A stretch of DNA of 47,177 bases from Chitinophagaceae bacterium (GTDB taxonomy: Bacteria > Bacteroidota > Bacteroidia > Cytophagales > Cytophagaceae), in assembly GCA_028288365.1 (NCBI GenBank), contig JAQBNU010000132.1, positions 1 through 47,177 of the forward strand, written 5' to 3'. Both the position numbers and the translations under genes were made by a program. Below, piece after piece: positions 7,999 to 17,914 of the stretch; within the stretch, counting starts at the first letter, position 1, and each line of letters opens with the position of its first letter. The notes beneath the pieces are model-generated. The model did no database searches. It was not told where the DNA came from and was given only the letters and a program-made list of their open reading frames with translations.

Positions 7999-9012
7999 TT
8001 ATATGATATTGACTTCGATTTCTAATTGAATTCCAAAGATTTCCCAGATAGAATGTTTGATATCCTGAGATAGTTTTTTGATGTCTTCGCCTGCGGCATG
8101 TCCATAATTCACCAGTACCAGCGCCTGATCTTTATGTACTCCATAGGTTCCAAAACTTTTCCCTTTCCATCCGGCTTTTTCAATGAGCCATCCTGCCGGA
8201 ATTTTAACTTTGGTTTCATCAATGGGATAACTGATGATAGAGGGATACAAATCTTTGAGAGATAAAAATTGGCTTTTACTGATTTCAGGATTTTTGAAAA
8301 AACTTCCAGCATTGCCTATCTGTGCGGGATCAGGAAGCTTCGACTGACGGATAGAAATGACCGTCTGACTGACATCCCGAATGGTGGGAAATGAGATTCC
8401 CATTTTGTCCAATGTATCTTTGATGGCACCGTAGGTAGTATTCAGTGTGGCATTTTTCCGTAGCGTAAATTCCACTTTTGTGATCACCCATTTACCTTTT
8501 TCTTCTCGCTTAAAGATGCTGTCCCTATAACCGAATTGACATTCGCTGTTGGTGAATTGACGTGATGTCCCAGTATGTATATCCAAAGCGGTTACTGTAT
8601 GGATGACGTCTTTTACTTCTACACCGTAAGCTCCGATGTTTTGAATAGGGCATGCACCAACGGAACCAGGAATCAATGACAGGTTTTCTATTCCGGCCCA
8701 TCCCATATTTACCGCATGAAGTACCAGTTGATGCCAGTTTTCTCCTCCTCCAACTTCAATGGATATACGATCAGTTGTTTCTTTTACTATGTGGATGCCC
8801 TTGATGTTATTTTTTAATACAACACCGTCAAAATCTTCTGTAAATAAAATGTTACTTCCTCCTCCTAGTACCAACAACGATTCTTCTGCAACCCGCTTGT
8901 CAGCTAGCAATGTGCGTAATTCTTCTTCGGAAGAAAATGCTGCAAACCATTTTGCTTTGACATCCATGTGAAAAGTATTCAGATCGAGAAGAGGATGGGA
9001 GGGAGTGAGCAT
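7999..9012 (-). CDS. murB: UDP-N-acetylenolpyruvoylglucosamine reductase MurB
   Basis: At 337 residues this is the length of type I (E. coli-like) MurB. The FAD-binding region has LGGGSNIL near residue 49. The substrate and catalytic region has GYRDSIFK near residue 165 and GNAGSFFKNPEIS near residue 236, where the serine is the likely proton donor. A C-terminal AGWLIEKAGWKG segment is also present. MurB reduces UDP-GlcNAc-enolpyruvate to UDP-MurNAc in peptidoglycan synthesis. A -7 box lies 32 bases upstream at 9044-9051. Confidence 0.96.
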   Translation of the reverse strand: MLTPSHPLLDLNTFHMDVKAKWFAAFSSEEELRTLLADKRVAEESLLVLGGGSNILFTEDFDGVVLKNNIKGIHIVKETTDRISIEVGGGENWHQLVLHAVNMGWAGIENLSLIPGSVGACPIQNIGAYGVEVKDVIHTVTALDIHTGTSRQFTNSECQFGYRDSIFKREEKGKWVITKVEFTLRKNATLNTTYGAIKDTLDKMGISFPTIRDVSQTVISIRQSKLPDPAQIGNAGSFFKNPEISKSQFLSLKDLYPSIISYPIDETKVKIPAGWLIEKAGWKGKSFGTYGVHKDQALVLVNYGHAAGEDIKKLSQDIKHSIWEIFGIQLEIEVNII

Positions 9013-9043
9013 TTAAAAGAATTTTGTTCAGGATTTTATACCA

Positions 9044-9051
9044 CAAAGCTA
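9044..9051 (-). promoter_or_regulatory. -7 promoter box for murB
   Basis: The minus strand reads TAGCTTTG, an exact TAnnTTTG match, 31 bases before the murB ATG. No clear -33 element was seen. Confidence 0.5.
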
Positions 9052-9236
9052 TCACTCTGACTTTAAAAAAAGTGTGAAATCTTGCGTTAAAAAAGAAAAA
9101 CGCATTTTTATTTATACTGATTCTAAATTACAATTGTGTGTAAATACTCCACATTTATAAGGAGTAGATAGTCAGTGTATTATATGGAACATGCATTTTT
9201 GCGCAGTATAAAGGCTTTTCAGCATGTGAAAACAAG

Positions 9237-9267
9237 TTTGATTAATTCAATTTCAGTAATAGATTTG
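9237..9267 (+). promoter_or_regulatory. two-part promoter of the ACIII-cox operon
   Basis: TTTG at 9237-9240 and TAGATTTG at 9260-9267 are separated by 19 bases. This matches the -33 TTTG and -7 TAnnTTTG pattern with 19-21 base spacing known for Bacteroidota. Transcription should start near 9274, giving a leader of about 35 bases before the actA ATG. It is the only promoter in the window where I found both halves at the expected spacing. Confidence 0.7.
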
Positions 9268-9308
9268 TGAGTCTATTCAAAAAATGGCCATAGAAAGGGA
9301 TAAAAATA

Positions 9309-10568
9309 TTGTCTAACATGTCCAAAACATCGATTTCGAACCTTGTATCAAGGTTATCTTTACTGATAATTCTATCATCTTTTTTCTTTACACCCTCTCG
9401 TGCTAACGCCCCGGATCCGGGATTAGTTTCCCAAGGAGAAGTTTTGTTCAAGGAAAACTGTAAAACTTGTCATGCTGTTCACACCCAGGAGGTAGGTCCT
9501 GCGCTTAAGGATGTGACCAAAAGAAGAGATGTCAAGTGGTTGTCCGCTTGGATCAGAAATTCTTCTGCGGTGATTGCCAGTGGCGATAAATATGCGAACG
9601 ACTTGTTCAACAAATTTGGAAAGTCTCCGATGACTTCGTTCTCTTCGTTTAAAGACGATGAGATCAAAGCTATCTTAGCCTACATTGATTCAGAGAGTGC
9701 AAAGGCACCTGAAACGGCAAAAGCTGCTGCGACTACCGCGGATGGTACAAATGCTAACGCTCCAAAACAAGACGATACGACTTCAACTATCATTTTGATA
9801 TTGGTTGTGGTTGTTTTGATTTTGGTGTTGACCACTTTGATCGTCTTCTTATCGGTTATCAAGAGATTCTTAAAAGATAAAGAAGCTACCCTAACAGAAG
9901 AAGATAAAGAATTGGTCAATCAGAAATTTGACCTGGTAGTGGTGGTGAAGAGCAAAATGTTCATCACGATTGTTTCTCTTTTATTTGTCTGTATCGCAGT
10001 TAGAGCATGTTGGTTAGGCGCTTTGTCTATCGGTGTAGAACAAAATTACGAGCCGGTTCAACCGATTCCTTTTTCTCATAAACTACACGCAGGTGATAAT
10101 AAAATCAACTGTAACTATTGCCACACTGGTGCATACAAATCCAAACAAGCCAACATTCCTTCTGTAAACATTTGTATGAATTGCCATACACACGTAAAAG
10201 AAGGTCCTAAATATGGTAAAGAAGGAATTGCTCAAGTAGTGAAAGCCTACGAATCTGGTGCACCAATCAAATGGGTAAGAGTTCACAACTTGCCTGACTT
10301 GGCTTACTTCAATCACTCTCAACATACTACTGTTGCCGGTATCGAATGTCAGAAATGTCACGGTCCAATTGAAGAAATGGAAGTTGTGAGACAACACTCT
10401 CCATTGACAATGGGATGGTGTATCAACTGCCACAGAGAAACGGCGGTGAATTCTAAAGACAATGCGTACTACGATAAATTGTTGAAAATACACGCAGACT
10501 CTAAGAAGAAGGGTGATATGAAAGCAGAAGAGATCGGAGCTACCGATTGTTCTAGATGTCACTATTAA
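9309..10568 (+). CDS. actA: ACIII subunit ActA, fused cytochrome c (six heme sites)
   Basis: This is a 419-residue multiheme cytochrome. After a signal-like hydrophobic stretch (15-33), a monoheme cytochrome c domain carries CKTCH at 51-55 and a probable methionine ligand in KSPMTSF. Two membrane segments follow (about 158-185 and 218-238). The C-terminal part is the ActA pentaheme domain, with CNYCH (268), CMNCH (289), CQKCH (347), CINCH (371) and CSRCH (414). ActA relays electrons in the periplasm from ActB towards the terminal oxidase. The extra N-terminal heme domain makes six sites rather than the five of canonical ActA. The ATG at 9318 is an alternative start. First gene of the operon. 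Confidence 0.9.
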   Translation: MSNMSKTSISNLVSRLSLLIILSSFFFTPSRANAPDPGLVSQGEVLFKENCKTCHAVHTQEVGPALKDVTKRRDVKWLSAWIRNSSAVIASGDKYANDLFNKFGKSPMTSFSSFKDDEIKAILAYIDSESAKAPETAKAAATTADGTNANAPKQDDTTSTIILILVVVVLILVLTTLIVFLSVIKRFLKDKEATLTEEDKELVNQKFDLVVVVKSKMFITIVSLLFVCIAVRACWLGALSIGVEQNYEPVQPIPFSHKLHAGDNKINCNYCHTGAYKSKQANIPSVNICMNCHTHVKEGPKYGKEGIAQVVKAYESGAPIKWVRVHNLPDLAYFNHSQHTTVAGIECQKCHGPIEEMEVVRQHSPLTMGWCINCHRETAVNSKDNAYYDKLLKIHADSKKKGDMKAEEIGATDCSRCHY

Positions 10569-10607
10569 TACTAAGCATAGCCTAATACACAATAGTTCAT
10601 ACTTAAT

Positions 10608-13600
10608 ATGAAAGAAAAAAATAAAGTATTCTGGAAGGGCGTAGAGGAACTTCAAAACGAACCTGAATTCATTAAAAACAATTTGAATGAATTTCCTGCG
10701 TCAGCTTTGGCAAAGGACGGGTCTGATGATAGTGCTCCTGATAGAAGAGACTTTTTGAAATTGGTAGGATTCAGCGTTGCTGCAGCTACATTAGCAGCTT
10801 GCGAAGCTCCTGTAAAAAAAGCTATTCCATATTTAAATAAACCGGAAGAAATCGAACCGGGTATTGCCAACTGGTATGCATCCACTTATACAGAAGGTGG
10901 TGATTATTGCAGCGTATTGGTAAAGACTCGCGAAGGTCGTCCGATTAAAGTTGAAGGAAATAAATTATCGAGTGTATCACGTGGTGGTGCTTCTGCAAGG
11001 GTACAGTCTTCTGTATTGAGCTTGTATGATACAGAGCGTTTGAAAGGCGTTCAAGTGGCAGGCAAAGCTTCTTCATGGGAAGCAGCAGATGCAGCGATCA
11101 TTGATAGATTAGCGAAAGTTTCTCAGGAAGGTGGAGCGATCAGATTGGTTTCTTCTACCGTATTAAGTCCTACTACACTTAAAGCAATCGCGGAATTCAA
11201 AGCAAAATATCCAACTACAGAACATGTAGTGTACGATGCTATTTCTGCCAATGCTATTTCTAAAGCCAACGGCATCTCTTTTGGTAAAGCAGTGATTCCT
11301 TCTTATGATTTCAGCAAAGCAGAAATCATCGTAAGTTTCGCCGCTGACTTTTTAGCGACATGGTCTGCTGGTGATTACTCTATCGATTTTGCAAACACAA
11401 GAAAGCTAAGCAAAAACAAAAAGACGATGAGTCGTTTGTATGCTTTTGAAAGCAATCTTTCATTGACTGGTAGTAACGCGGATTACCGGGCTCCTATTAA
11501 ATTGTCTCAGGAAGGTTTGTTTGTAGCAGAACTATACAACAGACTTACATCTGCTCGTATCAACACAGAAGCAGTAAAGAATGATATTTTGGATCGTGCA
11601 GTAAATGACTTGCTACAACACAAAGGCAAATCAATTGTTGTTTCAGGATCTAACGATGTTAATGTTCAGCTTCTCATTAACGAAATCAACCTGGCGTTGG
11701 GGAACTATGGCAAGACCATTAACCTAAGCAGTCCAGTTAATTATCGTTTAGGAGACGATGAAAAAATGAATCAATTTGTAGATGATTTAAACGGTGACAA
11801 AATCGCTGCTGTTATTTTCTACGGTGCGAATCCTGTTTACGATCATCCAAGAGCAGAAGAAATTAAAGCTGGTTTGAAAAAAACTAAACTTTCTGTTTCG
11901 TTTGCAGACAGAGCAGATGAAACGGCTTCAGCGGTTGAATTCATTACACCGGATCATCACTACCTTGAATCATGGAACGATGCTGAACCTAAGCCTGGTT
12001 TCTATAGCTTATGTCAGCCTACTATTTCTCCATTGTTCAAAACAAGACAAGCACAAGAAAGTTTATTGAAGTGGGCAGGTAACAATGCCGACTACTATAC
12101 TTATTTAAAGAATAACTGGACAGCTACTGTTTTGAATGGTGCTTCATGGGATAAAGCATTGCATGATGGTGTGCACGAAGCGGCATCTGTTTCTACAGAA
12201 GTAGCTCCTGTGAGTTCTAACTTTAATGCATCAGCAGTTGAAGCAGGCATTGCTAAAGTATATTCTTCAGGTAAAGGAATTGATTTGAAGTTGTATGAAA
12301 AAGTAGCGATCGGTTCTGGTGCTCAAGCCAACAACCCTTGGTTGCAAGAACTTCCTGATCCTATTTCTAAAGCCACTTGGGATAACTATTTGGCGGTTTC
12401 AAAGAAATACGCTGACGAGAACAATTGGAAAGAAGGCACTTTGGTAGATGTCAAAGTGGGCAATAAAAAATTAGCAAAAGCGGTACCCGTATTGATTCAA
12501 CCTGGACAAGCTGCAGGAACAGCTTCTTTGGCCCTTGGTTACGGAAGAGAGAAAGCTGGTAAAGTGGGTACAGGAGTAGGAGCGAATGCTTTTGCTTTGG
12601 CTTCTATACAAGAGGGCTTGGTTCAATACAGTGCATTCAACGTAACGATCACTGCTACCGGAGGATTTTCTCAAATCGCTCAGACACAGACTCACCATAC
12701 GATCATGAATCGTCCTATTGTTCAGGACGCGACATTAGCTGACTACATTAAAGATCCATCAGCAGGTAGATTCTTCCCTACGGTAACAACCGCAGATGGT
12801 AAGGTAGCTCCTGCTAAAGTAGACATTTGGAAAGATCAGCATATTCAACCTAACCATAAGTGGGGTATGAACATCGACTTGAACTCTTGCCTTGGTTGTG
12901 GTGCTTGTGTGATTTCTTGCCAGGCTGAAAACAATGTTCCTGTTGTTGGTAAGAGAGAAGTGATCAACCGTCGTGAGATGCATTGGATTCGTATCGATAG
13001 GTATTATAGTTCAGATGCCGAATCGAAAAAAACAGGTGTTTATTTCGAGGGTGATACGGAAGCAATGGAACACCCATCTGAGAATCCTCAGGTGACTTTC
13101 CAACCGATGATGTGTCAGCACTGTGATCACGCTCCATGTGAGTCAGTATGTCCGGTAGCTGCAACAACACACAGCACGGAAGGCTTGAATCAAATGACTT
13201 ATAACCGTTGTGTAGGTACAAGATATTGTGCGAACAACTGTCCATACAAAGTACGTCGTTTCAACTGGTTCAAATATTTCGATAATGGAGAAGTATTTGA
13301 CAAAAACACATCCATGAATACAGCGCTTGGCCGCATGGTATTGAACCCAGACGTAACAGTTCGTTCACGTGGTGTGATGGAAAAATGTTCTATGTGCGTA
13401 CAACGTATCCAAGAAGGTAAGTTGATTGCTAAGAAAGAGAAGAGACATGTAAAAGACGGTGAAATCAACATCGCTTGTGCAGCTGCTTGTCCTACGGAAG
13501 CGATCACGTTTGGAGACCAGAACGACTTGACAAGTAGAATTTCAGTTGAAAGAAACGAATTGAATAAAGAAAGAGCATACGCGGTACTGGAAGAATTGAA

Positions 13601-13652
13601 CGTACAGCCGAACGTATTATACTTAACAAAAATCAGAAACACTCAAGCTTAA
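10608..13652 (+). CDS. actB: ACIII subunit ActB, molybdopterin-like/iron-sulfur protein
   Basis: This 1014-residue protein joins a molybdopterin-oxidoreductase-like domain (about 80-730) to a ferredoxin-like domain (about 750-1000). The latter carries four cysteine clusters: CLGCGACVISC near 761, CQHCDHAPCESVCP, RYCANNCP, and CSMC with CAAACPTEAI. A Tat-like RRDFLKLVGF motif starts at residue 46, and TLAAC ending at C65 looks like a lipobox, so the protein may be exported folded and lipid-anchored. In studied ACIII the molybdopterin domain holds no cofactor and the clusters pass electrons from quinol to ActA. It is separated by 39 bases from actA and 12 bases from actC. Confidence 0.95.
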   Translation: MKEKNKVFWKGVEELQNEPEFIKNNLNEFPASALAKDGSDDSAPDRRDFLKLVGFSVAAATLAACEAPVKKAIPYLNKPEEIEPGIANWYASTYTEGGDYCSVLVKTREGRPIKVEGNKLSSVSRGGASARVQSSVLSLYDTERLKGVQVAGKASSWEAADAAIIDRLAKVSQEGGAIRLVSSTVLSPTTLKAIAEFKAKYPTTEHVVYDAISANAISKANGISFGKAVIPSYDFSKAEIIVSFAADFLATWSAGDYSIDFANTRKLSKNKKTMSRLYAFESNLSLTGSNADYRAPIKLSQEGLFVAELYNRLTSARINTEAVKNDILDRAVNDLLQHKGKSIVVSGSNDVNVQLLINEINLALGNYGKTINLSSPVNYRLGDDEKMNQFVDDLNGDKIAAVIFYGANPVYDHPRAEEIKAGLKKTKLSVSFADRADETASAVEFITPDHHYLESWNDAEPKPGFYSLCQPTISPLFKTRQAQESLLKWAGNNADYYTYLKNNWTATVLNGASWDKALHDGVHEAASVSTEVAPVSSNFNASAVEAGIAKVYSSGKGIDLKLYEKVAIGSGAQANNPWLQELPDPISKATWDNYLAVSKKYADENNWKEGTLVDVKVGNKKLAKAVPVLIQPGQAAGTASLALGYGREKAGKVGTGVGANAFALASIQEGLVQYSAFNVTITATGGFSQIAQTQTHHTIMNRPIVQDATLADYIKDPSAGRFFPTVTTADGKVAPAKVDIWKDQHIQPNHKWGMNIDLNSCLGCGACVISCQAENNVPVVGKREVINRREMHWIRIDRYYSSDAESKKTGVYFEGDTEAMEHPSENPQVTFQPMMCQHCDHAPCESVCPVAATTHSTEGLNQMTYNRCVGTRYCANNCPYKVRRFNWFKYFDNGEVFDKNTSMNTALGRMVLNPDVTVRSRGVMEKCSMCVQRIQEGKLIAKKEKRHVKDGEINIACAAACPTEAITFGDQNDLTSRISVERNELNKERAYAVLEELNVQPNVLYLTKIRNTQA

Positions 13653-13664
13653 TTATAAATTAGT

Positions 13665-15023
13665 ATGCACGTTACTTCATCGGTAAGACCCCCTCTGGTA
13701 ACAGGAGGCAAAAAATACGAGGATGTCACCCAGGATATTTGTAAGCAGGTAGAGGGAGCTCCTTCTACAGCTTGGAAAATCTCTTTTACCTTTTCGGTAA
13801 TCATATTCATCTACGGAGGCTATTGCTTGTGGATGACATGGTACGATGGTATCGGTATGTGGGGATTGAATAAAACCATAGGTTGGTCTTGGGATATCAC
13901 GAACTTCGTTTGGTGGGTAGGTATTGGTCACGCCGGTACGTTAATTTCTGCCGTCTTATTGTTGTTCCGTCAAAAGTGGAGAACATCCATTAACCGTGCA
14001 GCAGAAGCGATGACTATCTTCGCTGTAATTTGTGCTGCTACGTTCATTATTGCTCACATGGGACGTCCATGGTTGGGATACTGGGTGCTTCCATTACCCA
14101 ATGCATTTGGATCTCTTTGGGTAAACTTTAACTCTGCCTTGATGTGGGACGTGTTTGCGATCTCTACATATTTCTCGGTTTCATTGTTATTCTGGTACGT
14201 AGGTTTGATTCCTGATTTTGCTACCATTCGTGAAAGAGCTACTGGAATTCGTCGCGTGATCTATGGAGCACTGAGCTTCAACTGGGATGGTTCTGCTAAA
14301 ACATGGTCTAGATATGAAGCGGTAAGTTTAGTATTGGCTGGTGTAGCTACACCACTTGTACTTTCAGTACACACCATTGTATCCATGGACTTTGCAACTT
14401 CTATCATTCCTGGATGGCATACAACAATCTTCCCTCCTTACTTCGTTGCCGGTGCGATCTTCTCAGGATTTGCGATGGTATTAAGTTTAATGCTTGTAAC
14501 AAGAGTATTGTACAATCTGGAAGATTACATCACAATCGATCACGTCGAATCAATGAACAAGATTATTCTGACAACAGGATCTATTGTTGGAATTGCTTAC
14601 CTGACAGAGTTTTTCATGGCTTGGTATTCTGGTGTCTATTACGAAGCCTTTGCTTTTCAGAATAGAGCTTTCGGTCCTTATTGGTGGGCGTACGCAAGTA
14701 TGATGACTTGTAATGTAATTACTCCTCAACTATTCTGGTTTAGAAAAGTGAGAAGAAGTTTAGTGTGGACGTTCATCTTGTCTATTATCGTGAACATTGG
14801 TATGTGGTTTGAACGTTTCGTAATTATTTGTACTTCGCTTAGCAGAGATTTCATTCCGTCAAGCTGGGCGATGTTCTCTCCAACCATGTATGATGTAGGT
14901 GATTTCCTATTCACTTTTGGTTTGTTCTTTACATGCTTTTTATTATTCGCTAAATACTTTCCAGTGATTAATATGGCTGAAGTAAAAGCAATCATTAAAT
15001 CGTCTTCAGAGGAAAAACATTAA
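13665..15023 (+). CDS. actC: ACIII subunit ActC, NrfD/PsrC-type quinol-binding membrane protein
   Basis: This 452-residue integral membrane protein has about ten hydrophobic segments and is of the NrfD/PsrC family. Recognisable family segments include GIGHAGTLISAVLLL near residue 86, a TFIIAHMGRPW segment near residue 126, and SVHTIVSMDFATSIIPGWHTTIFPPYFVAGAIFSG near residues 228-262. ActC carries the periplasmic-side quinol site next to ActB. It lies in the conserved order actB-actC-actD with a 12-base spacer. Confidence 0.95.
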   Translation: MHVTSSVRPPLVTGGKKYEDVTQDICKQVEGAPSTAWKISFTFSVIIFIYGGYCLWMTWYDGIGMWGLNKTIGWSWDITNFVWWVGIGHAGTLISAVLLLFRQKWRTSINRAAEAMTIFAVICAATFIIAHMGRPWLGYWVLPLPNAFGSLWVNFNSALMWDVFAISTYFSVSLLFWYVGLIPDFATIRERATGIRRVIYGALSFNWDGSAKTWSRYEAVSLVLAGVATPLVLSVHTIVSMDFATSIIPGWHTTIFPPYFVAGAIFSGFAMVLSLMLVTRVLYNLEDYITIDHVESMNKIILTTGSIVGIAYLTEFFMAWYSGVYYEAFAFQNRAFGPYWWAYASMMTCNVITPQLFWFRKVRRSLVWTFILSIIVNIGMWFERFVIICTSLSRDFIPSSWAMFSPTMYDVGDFLFTFGLFFTCFLLFAKYFPVINMAEVKAIIKSSSEEKH

Positions 15024-15052
15024 TAATTAAGTATCTACTGATACATAGCAAT

Positions 15053-15580
15053 ATGGAAAAAGAAAATAGCTTTTTAGTAGGAATTTACGACGACGAGGAC
15101 GTCCTGTTGGATGCAGTGGCAAAGGTGAGGAAGTCGGGCGTTAAAATCCACGAGTGTTACACTCCATTTCCTGTTCACGGATTGGATGATGCCATGGGAT
15201 ATAATTATTCAAACTTACCCATAGTAGGGTTTCTATTTGGGGTAACAGGAACTATTTGTGCACTTACCATGATGATTGGCATGATGGGTTTTGATTGGCC
15301 AATGGACATAGGTGGTAGACCTTATATCCCTCTTCCTGATTTTATTCCAATTACTTTCGAGTTAACCGTTTTGCTTTGTGCGTTCGGTATGACTATTTCA
15401 TTCTTCATCGTAAGTAATCTGAATCCCTGGAGCACGCCACGCATGTTTGATCCAAGAAGTGTAGATCATAAATTTGTAATGGCTATTGACTTAGGAGTAA
15501 ACAAACAAGATGTGGCTTCAATAACCACTCTTCTTAAAAGCTCTGGAGCTTCGGAAGTAAATAAAAAATCATTTGAATAG
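15053..15580 (+). CDS. actD: ACIII subunit ActD (DUF3341)
   Basis: This is a 175-residue DUF3341 protein: a soluble N-terminal part (with VHGLDDAMGY near residue 41), two membrane helices (about 55-78 and 100-122) and a C-terminal cytoplasmic-type tail. ActD is a structural subunit that packs against ActC and ActF and has no cofactor. Length and order match known ACIII operons. Confidence 0.93.
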   Translation: MEKENSFLVGIYDDEDVLLDAVAKVRKSGVKIHECYTPFPVHGLDDAMGYNYSNLPIVGFLFGVTGTICALTMMIGMMGFDWPMDIGGRPYIPLPDFIPITFELTVLLCAFGMTISFFIVSNLNPWSTPRMFDPRSVDHKFVMAIDLGVNKQDVASITTLLKSSGASEVNKKSFE

Positions 15581-15600
15581 TTGAAGGAATCATAAAGACT

Positions 15601-16209
15601 ATGAATTTTACATACATCAAATTAGTGCTCATCGTTTCTGCATTAGGCTTTTTCGCTTCGTGTAATCATAACTTTGACCGTATCCCGGTGCATCAGAAGC
15701 CCCGCTTGGAATTTGCACCCAACATGTACCCATCAGAAGCTTATGAGCCTGTAACTGTTATTCAAGATTCTGTGAATTTTCCGGAGGCATATAACCAGAT
15801 GCCCGGCAACAATGGAAATGGTAACCTTAGACTTCCTGTAGCTAATACAATTAAAAGAGGTTTCACTCCTTACCACATCAGCAAAGACAGTTTGGAATAT
15901 GCTTCCAGAACATTGCAAAACCCCTTGGTCCTTAACGATCAGGTATTGGCAGAAGGTGAAGTATTGTATGGTCGTTTCTGTCAGCATTGCCATGGTGAAA
16001 CAGGTGCCGGTGACGGTCCTGTAAGTCAAAAACTAAAAGGTGTTGCAAACTTAGCAGGTGGTCAATTATTGACAATTTCACAAGGCCATATTTTCCACGT
16101 GATTACTCGCGGTAAAGGAAGAATGCTTCAACATGCTTCTCAAATCGAAGCAAATGACAGATGGAAGATTGCTTACTTCGTGAAAGAAAAATTGCAGAAA
16201 AAACAATAG
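15601..16209 (+). CDS. actE: ACIII subunit ActE, monoheme cytochrome c lipoprotein
   Basis: This 202-residue protein starts with a lipoprotein signal whose lipobox is FASC, with C21 as the acylated cysteine. One heme c site, CQHCH, is at 127-131, with the axial methionine probably in GRMLQHASQI. It should be anchored to the outer face of the inner membrane and be one of the exit points for electrons towards cytochrome oxidase. There is a 20-base gap to actD. Confidence 0.93.
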   Translation: MNFTYIKLVLIVSALGFFASCNHNFDRIPVHQKPRLEFAPNMYPSEAYEPVTVIQDSVNFPEAYNQMPGNNGNGNLRLPVANTIKRGFTPYHISKDSLEYASRTLQNPLVLNDQVLAEGEVLYGRFCQHCHGETGAGDGPVSQKLKGVANLAGGQLLTISQGHIFHVITRGKGRMLQHASQIEANDRWKIAYFVKEKLQKKQ

Positions 16210-16242
16210 GTTACTCTACTATATTAATTGAATTCATTTACC

Positions 16243-17874
16243 ATGAATCGAGACGAAAAATTCATATTTAGTTCAAGCGCCAAGAAAAAACTTTTTATCA
16301 CTCTTGGTATAGGTGTATTGCTTTTCGCAATCGGTGTTTTCATGTTAGCGACCGGATCAGCTCATCACGATGAAGGTCATGGACATGAAGCAGTAGTAAG
16401 AGAAGGTTTTCATGCTGTAGTTGAGCATGCTGTAACGGGCGATTCTTCTACCGAATACAATGCACAGACGGAACATTTAGAAGGCGTTCATGCTTCAGAA
16501 AAATTAGAAGAAATAACGGTAGACACCGCGGCAGCAGAACAAGCTTCAGTTGAAGACACCTTGGCGGCACATGAAGCAGTGGCACAAGCAACAACAGTTG
16601 ACACAACAGAGTCAGATCTTGAGTTGGCTCATGACAATGCGCATGTAAAGCCGGAAGCGATTGGTCAGTCTGTAGAAGATGATCATTCCAAAGGACACGG
16701 TGAAGAAGCTCATGCTTCCTCAGAACATCATGCTGAAGCAGCACATGGCGGAGGCCATCACGAAGCACACTGGACACTTCGTATCATCAAAGATCTTTGG
16801 TTGAATAACGTATTTTTTGCAGGTATTGCATTAATAGGTGTATTCTTTATAGCCTTCAATTATATTGCATGGGCAGGCTGGTCGGCTGGTATCAAACGTA
16901 TCCCTGAAGCATTTGGTGCTTATCTTCCTGTTGCCGCTATATTGACAATTGTATTGTTGGTTTTCTTTCATCACGATTTATTTCACTGGACTCATGCAGA
17001 TCTGTATGACAAAGCAAGCGTTGATTATGATTCAATATTGGATGGTAAAAAAGGATACTTGAATTTCCCCTTCTTCATTATTAGAGCAGTTGTATATTTT
17101 GCCATTTGGATTTCATTGTGGAAAGTATTGCGTAATTTCTCTATTCAACAAGATTTGACAGGTGACTTAAAATACCATTTCAAAAGCGTCGTATGGTCAG
17201 CTGTTTTTGTAGTAACATTCGGTATAACAGAATCTATGGCTGCCTGGGACTGGTTGATGTCTACTGATCCTCACTTCTTCAGTACAATGTATGGCTGGTA
17301 TGTATTTGCGAGCTGGTTTGTGTCGGGATTAGCAATGATTACTTTGTTTGTTGTTGTTTTGAAAGAAAATGGATACCTAAGTTTCATCAATGAAAACCAT
17401 TTGCATGATTTAGGTAAGTTTGTGTTTGCCTTCACTGTATTCTGGACCTATGTTTGGTTTGAACAATTCTTATTGATTTATTACGCCAACATACCGGAAG
17501 AAGTAGGTTACTTCGTGCAACGTTTGAAATCAGATGCATATACTCCTATTTTCTTTTTGTCACTAGTCATCAATTTTGGATTTCCTTTCTTGGGTCTTAT
17601 GACGAGAGCTGCGAAAAGACAAGGTGCTATTCTAAAGGTAGTTTGTGTAGGCGTTATTATGGGACACTGGTTAGATTTCTATATGATGATAACACCTCCA
17701 ATCTTGGGTCAATCAGGTGGACTTGATGTGAAGTTCTTATTTGTTGAAGTAGGTATGACAATGATCTTTGCCAGTGTATTCCTTTTCACTATACTTACTG
17801 CTCTATCTAAAGTAGGCTTGGTGGCTAAAAATCATCCGATGTTGGAAGAAAGCGAACACCACAGCGTATTTTAA
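16243..17874 (+). CDS. actF: ACIII subunit ActF with a histidine-rich insert
   Basis: ActF is a polytopic NrfD-related membrane subunit that resembles ActC but lacks a quinol site in studied complexes. This copy has 543 residues from the ATG at 16243; a TTG five codons upstream is a poorer start. After the first membrane helix (about 16-38) comes a low-complexity insert of about 135 residues (16360-16770) rich in H, E, A and T, with about 20 histidines. About eight to nine further hydrophobic segments follow. The insert lies where a periplasmic loop is expected and could bind metal ions. It closes the ACIII half of the operon. Confidence 0.92.
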   Translation: MNRDEKFIFSSSAKKKLFITLGIGVLLFAIGVFMLATGSAHHDEGHGHEAVVREGFHAVVEHAVTGDSSTEYNAQTEHLEGVHASEKLEEITVDTAAAEQASVEDTLAAHEAVAQATTVDTTESDLELAHDNAHVKPEAIGQSVEDDHSKGHGEEAHASSEHHAEAAHGGGHHEAHWTLRIIKDLWLNNVFFAGIALIGVFFIAFNYIAWAGWSAGIKRIPEAFGAYLPVAAILTIVLLVFFHHDLFHWTHADLYDKASVDYDSILDGKKGYLNFPFFIIRAVVYFAIWISLWKVLRNFSIQQDLTGDLKYHFKSVVWSAVFVVTFGITESMAAWDWLMSTDPHFFSTMYGWYVFASWFVSGLAMITLFVVVLKENGYLSFINENHLHDLGKFVFAFTVFWTYVWFEQFLLIYYANIPEEVGYFVQRLKSDAYTPIFFLSLVINFGFPFLGLMTRAAKRQGAILKVVCVGVIMGHWLDFYMMITPPILGQSGGLDVKFLFVEVGMTMIFASVFLFTILTALSKVGLVAKNHPMLEESEHHSVF

Positions 17875-17914
17875 TCTACCGATTGAGTATTATAAAACGA
17901 TTTAAATAATAGAT

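Noticed and set aside
10083..10655. 190-residue minus-strand ORF over actA
   Set aside because: It lies opposite the pentaheme domain and has no protein-like features of its own.
16228..16242. TTG start for actF
   Set aside because: An ATG five codons later is more likely, and the extra residues have no support.
16448..16777. 109-residue minus-strand ORF inside actF
   Set aside because: It is a shadow of the histidine-rich insert; its leucine-rich text is the reverse of repeated CAT/GAA codons.
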